This document shows, in pieces, positions 21,590 to 32,234 of a DNA stretch of 37,072 bases (position 1 is the first letter of the stretch; each line of letters begins with the position of its first letter). The notes beneath the pieces were generated by a model. That model searched no databases, was not told where the DNA came from, and saw nothing but the letters and a program-made list of their open reading frames with translations. The stretch is from Gnetum montanum (Eukaryota > Streptophyta > Gnetopsida > Gnetales > Gnetaceae). The position numbers and the translations under genes were made by a program. The stretch lies in NCBI GenBank assembly GCA_015680685.1, contig MNCI01026675.1, positions 1 to 37,072 of the forward strand. Direction: 5' to 3'.

Positions 21590-22829
21590 TGTACTATCTG
21601 AAATCGTCAGTCACCAGCTGGAATGAAACAGAGACTGAGGGATCACCAGATAAGTACAGAAAACCCTACCTTTGCTTGAGGGAAAGCTAGAATTAATGAA
21701 GGTAGAGTACCTTGGGTGGTTCGCACGTGGATCAGACAAGGATTTCCCTAGACATACACCAATATACTGTACATTGGGTTATACGTAAACAACGTAATCA
21801 ATGTGGAATCAAGCGTAAACGTACATGGATGTAAACAATGAGCATACAAGAACGAATGGAAATTGTAATAAATCTTAGCAAAAGAAATGTGGCAATATTA
21901 TTGCAAAATGGAGAATTACAATGCACCGGTCTAACATAGTTGTGGATTTGACATAGGGTAGGCAGAAGGCTCCAGTGGATGCAGTAGGGTGATTGTTTGC
22001 TGGATTCAGCTGCAAGCACAGAGTAAAGGCTGTATGCTCAGCGTGCAGGATGGAAGCCCAGTGTGAGGATGCAGTGCACTTTCTATTCTTAGTGTGGGTT
22101 GCCCAAGTTTTTTGCCAAGATCTCTCCAATTTTTCCAACCCCGATCTAGTAAAAAATTTGAATTTTTATACAAGCGTGGACATTTAATTCGGCTATGAGG
22201 CGTGATGATTGGCTTTGTGATGCAGGAATTTTAGATCAGGTGACATGTGGAGCATTGATGGAGTGCAAAAGGATGAAATTTTACAAGTATACAGTGTGAA
22301 TCATGTTAGCATGTACACACTAGGCATACATGATGGGTATATATGCTGGGTGTATAGAATGTTCCTGCTCAGCGTGTGAACTCAAAAGTGTGTGACTTTG
22401 GGGCCAGAACTTGATTTTCTAGAGCCCATGATGATGCCTAATGATTGTCCTATCTTTGAAAGTTGATGTCTTGTATGAAGTCTTGCTTTGGAGTGCCTGT
22501 TTTGAGTAACCTTTGGAATCACCTGCTGTCCGTACACACCGAGCATGCACGCTGGGCATACATGCTTGGTGTATATGCTAGGCGTGTACGCTGGGTGTAT
22601 ATGCTGCACACTTAGTGAAAATCAAGTATTTTGAGTTCAAACTCTGCCAGATTTGATGCTAGGTGTCTTCGTGGTCTTCTGTGGATCCCAGGGGACCATC
22701 TTTTGCTAATTTTGACCCTGTTTGAAGTTGTTCGTGAAGCCGTCAAACTTTAGTCACGGCAGAGAGCATCATGACCTTAGCTCAATTCTTGTTGGAGAAG
22801 TACTAAGCTCAGAATTTTGTGGTGTTTCA
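21590..22829 (-). repeat. Element A 5' LTR (right copy)
   Basis: It starts TGTACTATCT and ends GTGTTTCA, pairing with 4825-6037. In the element's direction, U3 (about 660 bases, with CGCTGGGCATACA-type repeats at 22315-22610) precedes the TATA box, then R and U5 down to 21590. Confidence 0.95.
22163..22170 (-). promoter_or_regulatory. TATA box of element A, 5' LTR
   Basis: TATAAAAA on the minus strand is conserved in the other LTR. Transcription of the element would start about 30 bases further along the minus strand. Confidence 0.55.
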
Positions 22830-22834
22830 TTTAC
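22830..22834. repeat. Target-site duplication of element A, right copy (TTTAC)
   Basis: These five bases repeat 4820-4824. After them the sequence continues as the second part of B's left LTR. Confidence 0.95.
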
Positions 22835-23309
22835 TAGTTTATTATTTAAATGCTTTATTAGTCATTAAATCTCTCTCAACCCTTCTCTCATGGTTAAATG
22901 CATCAGTACAACCTCTTCAAGCACGTGTGTTACACTTGGTGATCCCAGGAATGACTAGTGTTTGGTAACCAAGGTTTCATTGGCTTAGGGTGTGAACGGT
23001 AAGTGGGAACAGATGCTGATGCTAGGTTAGCTAAAGCTTAGTTAGATAGTTAAAGTTAGTTAATTAGCTTCTTCAACCCTTCACCTCTCAGCATAGGAGA
23101 TAAAATAGAAAAGACATAAAAATCACATACCTCAGACTTACTTAACCATACAACCATGACAACTACAAGTAAATCTAGGAAGACAACGAATAATTAACCT
23201 TTAGTGTTCCATAAGACGTGTGGGCACTTAGTCTATGGAGTTCGATCAGATCACGCGTGATACACTCGTATTCATATGGTTGAGTGTAGGGGTACCTCAC
23301 CACTCATCA
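22835..23309 (+). repeat. Element B left (5') LTR, second part
   Basis: This segment matches 29074-29543 of the right LTR with roughly one mismatch in ten. It ends CATCA, directly before the primer site. Confidence 0.88.
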
Positions 23310-23310
23310 T

Positions 23311-23329
23311 TAGCACCGTTGCCAAGGAC
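23311..23329 (+). other. Primer binding site of element B (tRNA-Asp like, decayed)
   Basis: TAGCACCGTTGCCAAGGAC resembles TGGCGCCGTTGCCGGGGA, the tRNA-Asp primer site used by Athila-type elements. All differences but the last base are G-to-A changes. Confidence 0.55.
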
Positions 23330-23450
23330 TAAGTTTTTGTGCGCTAAGTAGAACATAGGAAATCACTCACATCGTTGGGAGCTTAAACAAACCTTAGGGT
23401 TAATTAACGAAAATTTATGTAATGGTTAAATAGCACACTAATAAGACACA

Positions 23451-25992
23451 ATGTCTTCTTCTCATAAGAGCACTTCACCACCTAGGAATCATACAAGAAA
23501 CATCGACAGTCTAAAATACATAACCAAAATCCACCAGTTCCTCAACAATATAGGGTGGTATATACTCATCTTGATGAGTATATACCTAATTTTACTTTTA
23601 TCCTCCATCAAGATGAACAGATGCACTAGAGAGATTTTCAAGGTAACCTAGTGTTACTCTAGATCGGGCAGTCCCTAACATGCTTCTCCATGCTCTGGCA
23701 TAGATAGACATGACACAGCTCTATGCTGAATACATTATAGGCTATTTTGACACAAGGAATTACCATCCCATAGAAGCACAATGTTTAAGGGACTCAAGGT
23801 AGGAGATCCACCATACACTGTTGAAGAGCAAAAAGGTCCCGCACATCCTAAGTGAAATTGGAGATGGTGAACCACTTATAACGGGTTCTCTATTGAAAGA
23901 TTTTTTTCCTCCTAACGAAAGTGAGGAGGTGGGGTATCAGAACCTACACTCCACGATACACAACCCTAGTTCTAATCCCCGTGAACGCCAACTATTCACT
24001 AAGGGAACAAAAACACATGACAAGGATAGGCACTCTGATTGTCATCACGATCGGGGCCGTAGCAATCAAAGAGAAGGAAAAAAACATCATCATGGCGATG
24101 GTTCTCCTTCTTCTTTCCCTTCATCACATCATTCACCCTCTCCTTCCACATCCGAACGTAGTCATAAAGAGCATAACAATGAGGATAGAGGTAGGCAAAA
24201 TGGGAGACCTCGACGAGAGAGTTGAGAGCGAGGACAAGGGCATGAATGAAGGGAAAGCAGGAAAGAATGTAGACATCGTAGATGTCATGAAAGAGATGAT
24301 TATGACAAACCCCTACTTGTAACCCTAAGTATGCTAGACATCATAGAGGCAGTGATAATACCAACAAGGCATCAAAAACATAGTCGGATCAAGCACTTAG
24401 ACATGAACAACATCCCATGCTTTGAGGGGGGATATAATATTGATCCACAAAATCATTTACAGGCATTCCATGATGCCTGCACCTTGCAAAACATAGAAAA
24501 TGAGTGGCAGAAACTAAAATTATTTCTTAGGAAACTCATGAAGAAAGCAGAGAGTTGGTATCGGTCCTTAAAAACCATTAGGAAGTGGAGTCCAATGTTA
24601 GAATTGTTCAACAATAAATATCAAATGTACTCCAGAGTGTCTAACTTGTGTAAGTAGATCCAAGGATGGAAATAGGGTAATCATGAACCCTTGGATGCTG
24701 CCATGGGCCGATACTATGCATTGTTACATCGTTGCCTAGGCCATGGTTACGCACAACAGGATCAACTCTGCCACCTCGTGGATGGGCTAAGGTATGAAAC
24801 TAGGAGAACCCTTGGGACATATGCCCAAGGGAGACTATCTGAACTTAGATCCCATGAAATTCATCGATTGTTGAAGCAAGTAGCCAAAGAAGAAGGGGAG
24901 TTATGAAAAAGAGAAAGCACGAACGAATATAACTGTGATCCTTCCCTCCAAAAGAGGGAAGTGAGATTCTGCAATGAAGAGGATGAGTCACCACTTGAAA
25001 TGTTGGTGAATAGAAAAACCTTGCCTCTTCAAAAGTTAACAACAGAGGTGGCAGCTAAGGTAGATCAAATACATGACTCCTTGGATAGTAGATTTGAACT
25101 TGTCCTAAAGATTGTAGAGGAGTCTAAGGAGGAACGAAGTAGTAACAAGGACAAGAAAAAGTAGAGATATTTAGGCCCTACACGTGACAAAGGTAAGGGG
25201 AAAATAACTATCTCCAATGAGGTTGTGGATTCGGACATAGATGATGATGGTGGATGTGAGGTCTACCATTACAACCATTCTAAGGGATGTTGTCCAATCA
25301 TCTCACATCTACAAGAGTCTAGGGTGTATGCACTCAACTTGAGACTTAACAAATGGCAAACACCCTGAAGGTTACCTTATCCCCAAGGTAACCCAAGGTA
25401 GTTCAACCAACCATTAATGTACTATCCAAGTGGAACTCCACCACAACCCATCAGGAAACATCAGCAATGGCAACACCCACAGTCATGGGGGATGTCACCG
25501 CCTAAACAACAATATCCTTACTGGAAACCCAATCCTTATGGTTATTACATGTAGCAGCTAGTTTCTCCAAGTGACTCTATGGATCACACAACTCCACAAC
25601 ATCACTACCAAGTTCAGGAGTACTTTAGAAGGACTCCTTCTCCTCTGGGAGACACTTCACATCCATACCATCCTCCTAATCCATCCACCTCTCTCACACC
25701 ATTAGTTCCCATACCTCCCGCTCCAACAATGCAAGGGGAACTCCCCACTCAACTGCAACAATGTAATGCTATGAGAGCTGTAAACATTCAACCTACTGCT
25801 AGTTCTGAAAACCGCAAAAAGAGAAGGCCTTTCTTCAGAACCAAAAGCCCAAACAAGCTCTCACAACCACAAATGGTTGATTCTGTGATCACTCCTCCAA
25901 CATACAAGGCTTCAGAGCACCCTTCAGTCCAACAACAAAGCTTAACACATATGGCTATGTTAACACATACTGAACCAATTGGATCAAGGTAG
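23451..25992 (+). pseudogene. Element B gag
   Basis: A Ser/His/Arg-rich N-terminal part lies at 23821-24225, with many HHH, SS and RER runs. A frameshift leads to the capsid part at 24331-24657: NIPCFEGGYNIDPQNHLQAF, then LFLRKLMKKAESWYRSL, the pattern of plant Ty3/gypsy gag. It goes on through 24691-24906 (YYALLHRCLGHGYAQQDQL) and 24961-25164 (a Lys/Glu-rich helix). A Pro/Gln-rich tail (25385-25992) follows, similar in composition to Athila-type gag tails. I found no clear zinc knuckle. Several stops and at least one frameshift break it. The 5' limit is uncertain because the first 500 bases after the primer site hold only weak frames. Confidence 0.75.
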
Positions 25993-26029
25993 GCCACCTT
26001 TCCAGGAAACTATCTAACCCTGAAAGTTC

Positions 26030-26579
26030 CTTAATCTACCTCCAAGTCATCGGCAACGAACCACATAAGGCTCTTCTTGACTCAGGTTCTGGAGTCAACT
26101 TAATTTCATGAGAAATGTATCAAGCTTGGAACCTACCCCAACTCATGAAGAGCAACATTCAACTAGAGCTGGCTGACCAGTCCATCACCATTCCCTTGGG
26201 ATTGGTGGAGGACATCATTACCACTGTGTGTGGTTGGTCCTACCCAGCTGATTTCTTGGTGATTGAAGTCAACAACAACGAAGGGGACTTCCCAATTATA
26301 ATAGAAAGGGCATGGCTAAGCATAATAGATGCATGCCTAGGGATCCATTATCTTTCCTTGGAAATATCTAAGGTAAACATTTATGGAAAGATCAAGAAGA
26401 AGAAAGTTCCATTCATCACATACAGTGACTCAGAGGGTGATGACATGCAGGAATCGTGGGTGATGCAGAATTTAACATCTCCTGCATGTAACTGGTGTGC
26501 ACCAGAGGATAACATTCAAAGGTGCCTGTATGTAGCAACCATTCAACAAGAGAATACCTTGTGGTTGATAGCTAGTTGA
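26030..26579 (+). pseudogene. Element B aspartic protease (Athila-like)
   Basis: The active-site loop LLDSGSGVNLIS lies at 26073-26108 and is followed by an in-frame TGA. ELADQSITIPLGLVEDII and YPADFLVIEV follow, then a segment equivalent to the usual P-LILGRPFL that reads PIIIERAWL. This succession is that of Athila-branch retropepsins, which process Gag. The Gly-Arg-Pro motif is damaged. After its stop at 26579 no RT follows, whereas a complete element would continue into pol. Gag lies directly upstream in the same direction. Confidence 0.85.
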
Positions 26580-28757
26580 AAGAGCAACTGACCAACATGC
26601 ATGGAACGAACTGGGGGAACAACTCATGCCCATAAAAAAGGCATAGACACATTGGAATATGAGCGTCGCTGACTTCCACCCCTTAATCTAAGAACATCAA
26701 TTGGGAGAAGTTGGCCACTTCTAAGAAATTCAAACAGGTGCTCATTATTTTGGATCTCTCCCTTTCCATTCAGTCATGGGGGAGATGGCCACCTATGCTA
26801 ATCATTTGGGGCCCTCAGTTCTTTTTATGTTTTTGTTTTACACATTTTTTTTACATGTTTTTGTTTTACATGTTTTTGTCTTGCACATTTTTTTACACCT
26901 TTTTGTTTTACATGTTTTTGTTTTACACATTTTTTTTACAAATTTCTGTAACTTTTCTAGTTTTTGTTTTACAAAATTGGTATACTTTTCCATTTTTTGT
27001 GTGTGCATGCATGTGTGTTATCTATCTTGTAAGTTGTCACCCAATAAGTGTTCTTCATGATGGTATGAACTGTTTTCCTATTGATTGCTATTGTTTGGTT
27101 TTTACTTTTAAGTTATGATGTTGATACTAAGGTATGGTTCTTTTGATATAGTAGGCAATGAGTCCACTTCATTCATTCATCCAAAAATCTATATGGTCTC
27201 TCTCAGCTTGGAAATGTACAGTCCCTTTCTAAATAAGAACTCAAACAAATCGATGACTGGGCATTTCTCAAACTAAGGACTCAAGGATTGAAAAGGGTGT
27301 GACTTCAAGGGAACTTGATGCTTTTGTGTTGGAGATTCTCTTAGGTTCTTAGATGTTTTCTTCTTGATTTTTCTTATTATTTTGACGTTACTCAATCATC
27401 GAGAAGCTAAGAAAATAAAAATAACAAAGTCTTTGCATGGTGTGGTTCTCATGCATAAACATATAAAACAAAAAAAAAAAAANNAAAAGAAAAGAAAAGA
27501 AAGTGAGAATTCAAAGCACACCTCTTAGAAGAAATAATCATTTGGGCTACAAGCACTGGTTATGGAACTAAAATAAAAATGTTTCCTTGAACTAAGACCC
27601 TTCTCGCTTCCCATTCTCTCCTTCTTGTTTCGTCAGAATGGTGGTGGCTCTTTGAGGGATGCATTCTTGTTGCTTCAAGTGGATGGTTTGGCCAAATGAA
27701 TTAATGTGAAGTTACTGGATGTGGTTTGTTTGAGGCCAGACTTGAAATGGGATCTACTAAGTCACATTAATCATTAACTACACAAGGGGCTATACATTGC
27801 CTTGTTCTTAAGACTCCATTCCATTCTCTTCTCTCCATCCTTCTCTCCATTGTTCACCTCATTGCTGGTTGTATCATTAGTGTATATTTTGGTTGACACA
27901 TTGTTTTCTTTTTAGTAAATTCTTGTGGTTACGACTTTAAATCTTGTTCCAAATGACATTCCCAGAGCCTATGGACTCTTTGAATGTCGATTTGTTAGGG
28001 AATTAAGGGCATTAGCCTGCTTTGGGGAGGACCCACTGACATTCCTATTTGGTGCCCCAGTTAAATTCTTTTCCCTAACATTTTTTCAATCCATTTTATT
28101 TTTTTGATTTCCATCTTGACATCCATTTCATCAATGTTATAGTTGTCTCTTTTTCTCCATCTTTCTTATTCTTTCTTCTTCCTCCATTCTATCGCTATCG
28201 GAGGTTTGCTCTTGGTCATGGGGGTCTGGACCCAAATTTTTTCAATTTTCTCCTAACACCTACACCTTTGATAGTCACCACTATGATATCGCTAGATCCA
28301 TATCAGCCATACCACAACTCAGCCAATGGACCTTTCACCGAAGCAAGGTATCAACTACATTGAAATTCATTTACCATGGCTAATATAAAGACTGTGTTGT
28401 GTGTGCAGATGGAAATCATGCAACAATGGATTGGATCTGGAGAGACCACTTGGAATGGAGCAGTGATGATGCAGCTATGCAAGGAGCAAGATCGATGGCG
28501 TGCTTACGGATGGACAACAAAAGGCACAATCTTGGTGTTGGCAACAACAAAACTTCTTTCTCTTTCTCTTTCTTAGCTATCAAATAAGGCTTGATGTCAA
28601 ATGTATAAGGTGTTCACTCTTGTTGTCATGAACACCAATTTTTTCTTGTCTTGTAATGATGATCCGTTCACATGTCATCCCATTAGTTCCATTTTGAGTC
28701 AATAATCCCATACTATCCCAATATTTTGTAAGGAACTCAAGGATGAGTTTTCATTCA
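26580..28757 (+). other. Non-coding 3' part of element B, with T-rich repeats and an N gap
   Basis: No RT, RNase H or integrase motif is seen on either strand. From 26820 to 26950 there are direct repeats of TTTTGTTTTACATG/TTTTGTTTTACAC. A poly-A tract interrupted by two N lies at 27470-27500. TCATGGGGG occurs at 26774, 28216 and, as part of the purine tract, 28759. The frames at 27925-28107 and 28376-28587 have no recognisable features. Confidence 0.6.
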
Positions 28758-28769
28758 ATCATGGGGGTA
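28758..28769 (+). other. Polypurine tract of element B
   Basis: ATCATGGGGGTA directly precedes the TG of the right LTR. It is short and G-rich rather than A/G-rich, but the position is right. Confidence 0.6.
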
Positions 28770-28794
28770 TGATGGGATGCGATATTGCATGGGC

Positions 28795-28806
28795 CGCGAT
28801 ATCGCG
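28795..28806. promoter_or_regulatory. 12 bp perfect palindrome CGCGATATCGCG in element B right LTR
   Basis: It lies about 15 bases before the TATA box, in the place where the left LTR has GCAATATTGC-type palindromes. It has several CpG sites, which tend to decay by deamination. Confidence 0.45.
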
Positions 28807-28820
28807 TCTGTCGCTAGTTC

Positions 28821-28829
28821 TATAAATAA
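28821..28829 (+). promoter_or_regulatory. TATA box of element B right LTR
   Basis: TATAAATAA is shared with the left LTR and lies about 50 bases into the LTR. Confidence 0.6.
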
Positions 28830-29543
28830 GAGGAAACTCTCCCTTGTTTCTCATCCTAGGCTTAGACCGTAGTGAAACTCTGGCAGTTTGATCCCTCCAG
28901 AGATAGAATATTTTCCATGTGCCCACAGTAGGAGCTCCAAAGTGAACGGATCTTTATTCGATAAAATATTGTACCTGAACACATGTTTGTGTACGGTAAT
29001 AAAGATGAACTTCTTGGATAAACCTTGCAATGCATGGAATAGGATAAATAGGATTTTATTTATTTTTATTTACTATTTATTATTTAAATGCTTTATTACT
29101 CATTAAATCTCGCTCAACCCTTCTCTGCTAGTTAAATGCCTCAGTACGACTGTGTTGAGCACATGTGTTATGCTTAGTGATCCCAGTAATGACTAGCGTT
29201 TGGTAACCAAGGTTGAATTGGTTCAAGGTGTGAATGGTAAGTGGGAACAGATGTTGATGGTAGGTTAGCTAAAGCTTAGTTAGTTAGTTAAAGTTAGTTA
29301 ATTACCTTCTTCAACCGTTCACCTCTCAGCATAGGAGATAAAACAGAAAAGACATAAAAATCACATACCTCAAACTTAACCATACAACCATGAAAACTAC
29401 AAGTAAGTCTAGGAAGACAATGAATAATTAACCTTAAGTGTTCCATAAGGCATGTAGGCACTTAGTCTGTGGAGTTCGACCAGATCGCGTGTGCTACGCT
29501 CGTATTCGTATGGTTGAGTGTAGGGGTACCTTACCACTCATTA

Positions 29544-29548
29544 CCATT
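29544..29548. repeat. Target-site duplication of element B, right copy (CCATT)
   Basis: It repeats 4491-4495. Beyond it the coding alignment of element C's antisense gene resumes in phase. Confidence 0.88.
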
Positions 29549-31495
29549 GTCTTGATCCCAGGCATTTCCAAAGTTGTTATCATAGAAGAAGGTTATCAAC
29601 ATTGAACAAGCATGAATCATAATTGAAGGTGCTCAATTTAACTAGGCTGCTCACTTGGTCTCCAAGCTACAAGGGGAGATCCTGAAACTTAAGAAAGATC
29701 TCACTACGATGTGCCACATGCACTATGCATTTTTTTAGCATATCTCAGGAGGTTCACAAAGTTCCTAGTGGTGCAAAAGGATGAATAATGGACATGCCAA
29801 GTTCCATCCTAGCTTTCTAAGTCTTGGATGAAACATATTTATCCCACCATGTAGGCTTAGAGCCCACTAGAGGATGTTGGGGAATTGCTATCACCACTAA
29901 GCATTTTAGTGATGTACATTGTGCTTCCCCTAACAACACAGGAATTGAGCCTTAAGTTACCCAAGGAAATGTTCAAAAGGCCAAGGATTTATGTGCTAAA
30001 GCTGATGGAGTAGCTAGAGAAAAGCTACAAAGGCCTATGGTTGAGGAAGTAGCACCAGTTATTGAGCAATCCATGAAGAGAATTTTTTATGTTAAACTCA
30101 ATCAAGCACATAATGTGGTGGTAGGTACATTTAGTTTGTTTTATTTTTAAGTTGTTTTGCATTTTGGGTTGTATGTTAAATGATATGCCATTATTTTGTT
30201 TTAGGAAAAATGTACTAAGTTGTTCTATGTTTTGTCTTTGTTGTTCTTGTAGACAAGTCACAAGAACTGGTAGCCCAAGTAGCAATGGCAGAGGTAAAGT
30301 AAAAACACCTGGAGAAGGAGTTTTCACAACGACATAATATGATGGTAGGTACATTTTAGTTTGTTTTATTTTAATTTTTTTTGCACTTTGTATTTTATGT
30401 TATAAGGATATGTCATTATTTTTTTTAGGTAAAATGTACTAAGTTGTTCTATGTTTTGTCTTTGTTGTTCTTGTAGATAGGTAACAAGAATTAGTGGCCT
30501 CAGTAGTAGTAGTAGAGGTGGAGAAAAAATACTTGAAGAAAGAGTTTCTACAATGGCATGAGGATGAGGAGTTACCCAACGCTACATTGGATAACCTTGA
30601 TGCTATATTTTATGGTTCATGACTAGGTGAACCCCCTGCTGTCATTCCAGATGATATCCAACGTATTTTGAATTTCTTTTTTATGTGTTGCATTTTATAT
30701 TTTCATGTTTACAGCTTGGTTTTAACTATATAAGTTATAGTTATTTCTATTGTAGCTCCTAATAAAATAATGAATATCCTTATAACATAAAACCATATTG
30801 GGATGCCATCCATGGAAAGGTTGCTCTTGCCATGGAGTTCATGGAACAAAAGCTACAGATGGACTTATTGGCATGCAAGGCCAAGGAGTTGAGAGATTAT
30901 TGTGCTTGGGTCCTTGAGTGGGGCCAAACACAAAAGGACCACAAGAATAAGTACAAGGTAGAACATTAGGCCCATCTTAAGTGTTTTTAGGAGGAGTCCA
31001 TCAAAAAATGCAAATTGGAGCTATTCATGAAGGGGATTCAAGTAGAGAGCATCCTCAAATTCTTTTAAAGCTCTTTGACAGTGGTTGATTCACAAACTCC
31101 TCAAGTATCTATTGCTTCTAGGGAGATGACTGCCACTATATTTTCATTAGAGCCACCCACATAAACCAATATTGATAAGAACAACATCCTAATAGGGATT
31201 AATCTTAGGGTGGTGGACTTGGCCTAGATGACCAAGGACCAAATCCTCCATCTTTTAGAGATTAGCCTTTGGAGCTTTCCCATAAAGGATGTTGCAACTA
31301 ATCCCTCCCAAGTTTTCTTGTGTTATTTTATTTTATCAAGTTTTATTTCTAGTTCAATTTAATTTAATTTAGTTTCATATTGTGTTGATTACTAATTAAA
31401 CTTATGTTATTGTGTTACATGTACTAAGTGACAACTACAGCCCTAGTAGTCATGATGTTGGAGATGCTCATCTTCCCTCTCTAGTTACACCTTAG
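29549..31495 (+). pseudogene. Antisense gene of element C, 3' part
   Basis: Exon 3 resumes here, with FPK aligned to the same residues at 13690-13705 of the other copy. A Lys/Glu-rich helical segment (29970-30115, VQKAKDLCAKADG) precedes a GTAGGTAC donor. The next exon is present twice because of a tandem duplication (30121-30565). The later exon (about 30770-31250) has a WVLEWGQTQKDHKNKYK segment, matching WKWGQDEKTHKYHYK in the element A copy, and VSIASREM matching ITIASREV. A short last exon ending at 31495 has SHDVG, where the other copy has IHDVG. At least five stops are present. The function is unknown. The conserved residues and matching exon order show this was a genuine protein-coding gene in the family. 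Confidence 0.7.
30121..30565 (+). repeat. Tandem duplication of about 224 bp (intron plus exon) in element C antisense gene
   Basis: GTAGGTACATTT starts units at 30121 and 30345. Each runs through a T-rich intron, a TTGTTGTTCTTGTAG acceptor and a short exon encoding QELVA followed by a Glu/Lys-rich helix. Confidence 0.85.
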
Positions 31496-31844
31496 CACCA
31501 TCTATTTATTATTATCTTTAACTATCTAATCATTACTATTGATGTTGTGGCTAGTATTAGCCTTTGGTTGTTGAGAGACAATTTATTATTCTTATGTATT
31601 GTTTAAACTTTTGTGACACTATGTGACCTTGGCTATTATGTTACACATATTTTGACTATTATTTTTTTTAAAAAAATAATTTTTTTTATACATTTTAATG
31701 CTTAATGTTTCATAAATGTTATAAATTATACATTTTTATTCATGTCATAAGGGTAAGTTGGTTAACTTATGTGGTCATAAAACTGTAAAGTGACTAGGCA
31801 ACTAAAACGTAAACTAGGTTGTAATCAACTATAATGAGTTATAA

Positions 31845-32045
31845 AAGTTTTGAAAGTTCTAGGCCATGATGGGCCATATGCATTACAAGTTTTAGGGCAT
31901 GGTGGTCCATGAATTTCAAAAGTTTTAGGCCACAATGGACCATATGTTTTGTCAATTTTAGGCCATGGAGGGCCTCGATGTTGCCAATTTTAGGCCTTAG
32001 TGGGCCATGCTTTTTGTCATTTTTAGGCCATGATAGGTCTTTTGT
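31845..32045. repeat. TTTTAGGCCATGATGGGCCAT repeat array in element C
   Basis: Six imperfect units of about 33-38 bases lie between the 3' end of the antisense gene and the 3' end of the protease. They occupy the same place as the array at 16411-16690 in element A, whose GGCCATTTT-GGCC units they resemble. Confidence 0.8.
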
Positions 32046-32234
32046 GTTGAAAAGGAAATTTTTATGAATTTTTTAGGTTTTAAATATTTTATGGTATTTT
32101 TCATGTTTCATGCATTGAAATAGATAATACATATAAAGATAAATTGTAAACAAGAATAAACCCTAGGCTACGTGCAAAGTCAACATAAGGTAAAACACAG
32201 TAACATAAAATGGTACATGTAACTAATGTTCAAA

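Larger units (their letters stand above)
4825..22829 (-). mobile_element. Element A: 18 kb Tat-lineage Ty3/gypsy retrotransposon with an antisense gene
   Basis: It is bounded by TG...CA LTRs of 1213 and 1240 bp, a perfect 5 bp duplication and an 18-20 base primer match, and it has a purine tract before the 3' LTR. In its own direction (minus) the order is 5' LTR, leader with repeats, gag, PYVV-rich linker, protease, repeat array, convergent antisense gene, repeat array, RT, RNase H, archaeal-like RNase H, integrase, repeat array, 3' LTR. The second RNase H places it in the Tat lineage, which includes Ogre, Retand and Grande. A hand comparison of the first 540 or so bases of the two LTRs gives roughly 55 differences (about 10%), mostly transitions, so the insertion is old. 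Every coding region is interrupted. Confidence 0.95.
4496..29543 (+). mobile_element. Element B: non-autonomous gag-protease LTR retrotransposon (TR-GAG-like), interrupted by element A
   Basis: B has LTRs of about 804 bp (split into 4496-4824 and 22835-23309) and 774 bp (28770-29543). It also has a primer site after the left LTR, a G-rich tract before the right LTR and a 5 bp target duplication. Without the 18 kb insert it is about 7 kb. Its internal part encodes gag and an aspartic protease, then about 2.2 kb without any recognisable RT, RNase H or integrase. Elements that keep gag but lack the enzymes are known in plants as TR-GAGs. The protease and primer site resemble the Athila branch, so an Athila-like partner is the likely enzyme donor (inference). 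Frameshifts and stops in gag and protease show the copy is inactive. Confidence 0.85.
28770..29543 (+). repeat. Element B right (3') LTR, uninterrupted
   Basis: It starts TGATGGGATG and ends CATTA, where the left copy has CATCA (C to T). A single TTTAC followed by a TATTTATTATTT flank near 29070 represents the empty site of element A. A TATA box at 28821-28829 and the CGCGATATCGCG palindrome at 28795-28806 lie near the start. Confidence 0.92.

Noticed and set aside
26711-27118. Frames with many Phe-Leu-Phe runs resembling membrane segments
   Set aside because: They translate the T-rich TTTTGTTTTACA repeats in element B's non-coding part.
28376-28587. Two overlapping small frames before the right LTR of element B
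   Set aside because: No recognised motif, no counterpart and overlapping alternative frames; most likely chance.
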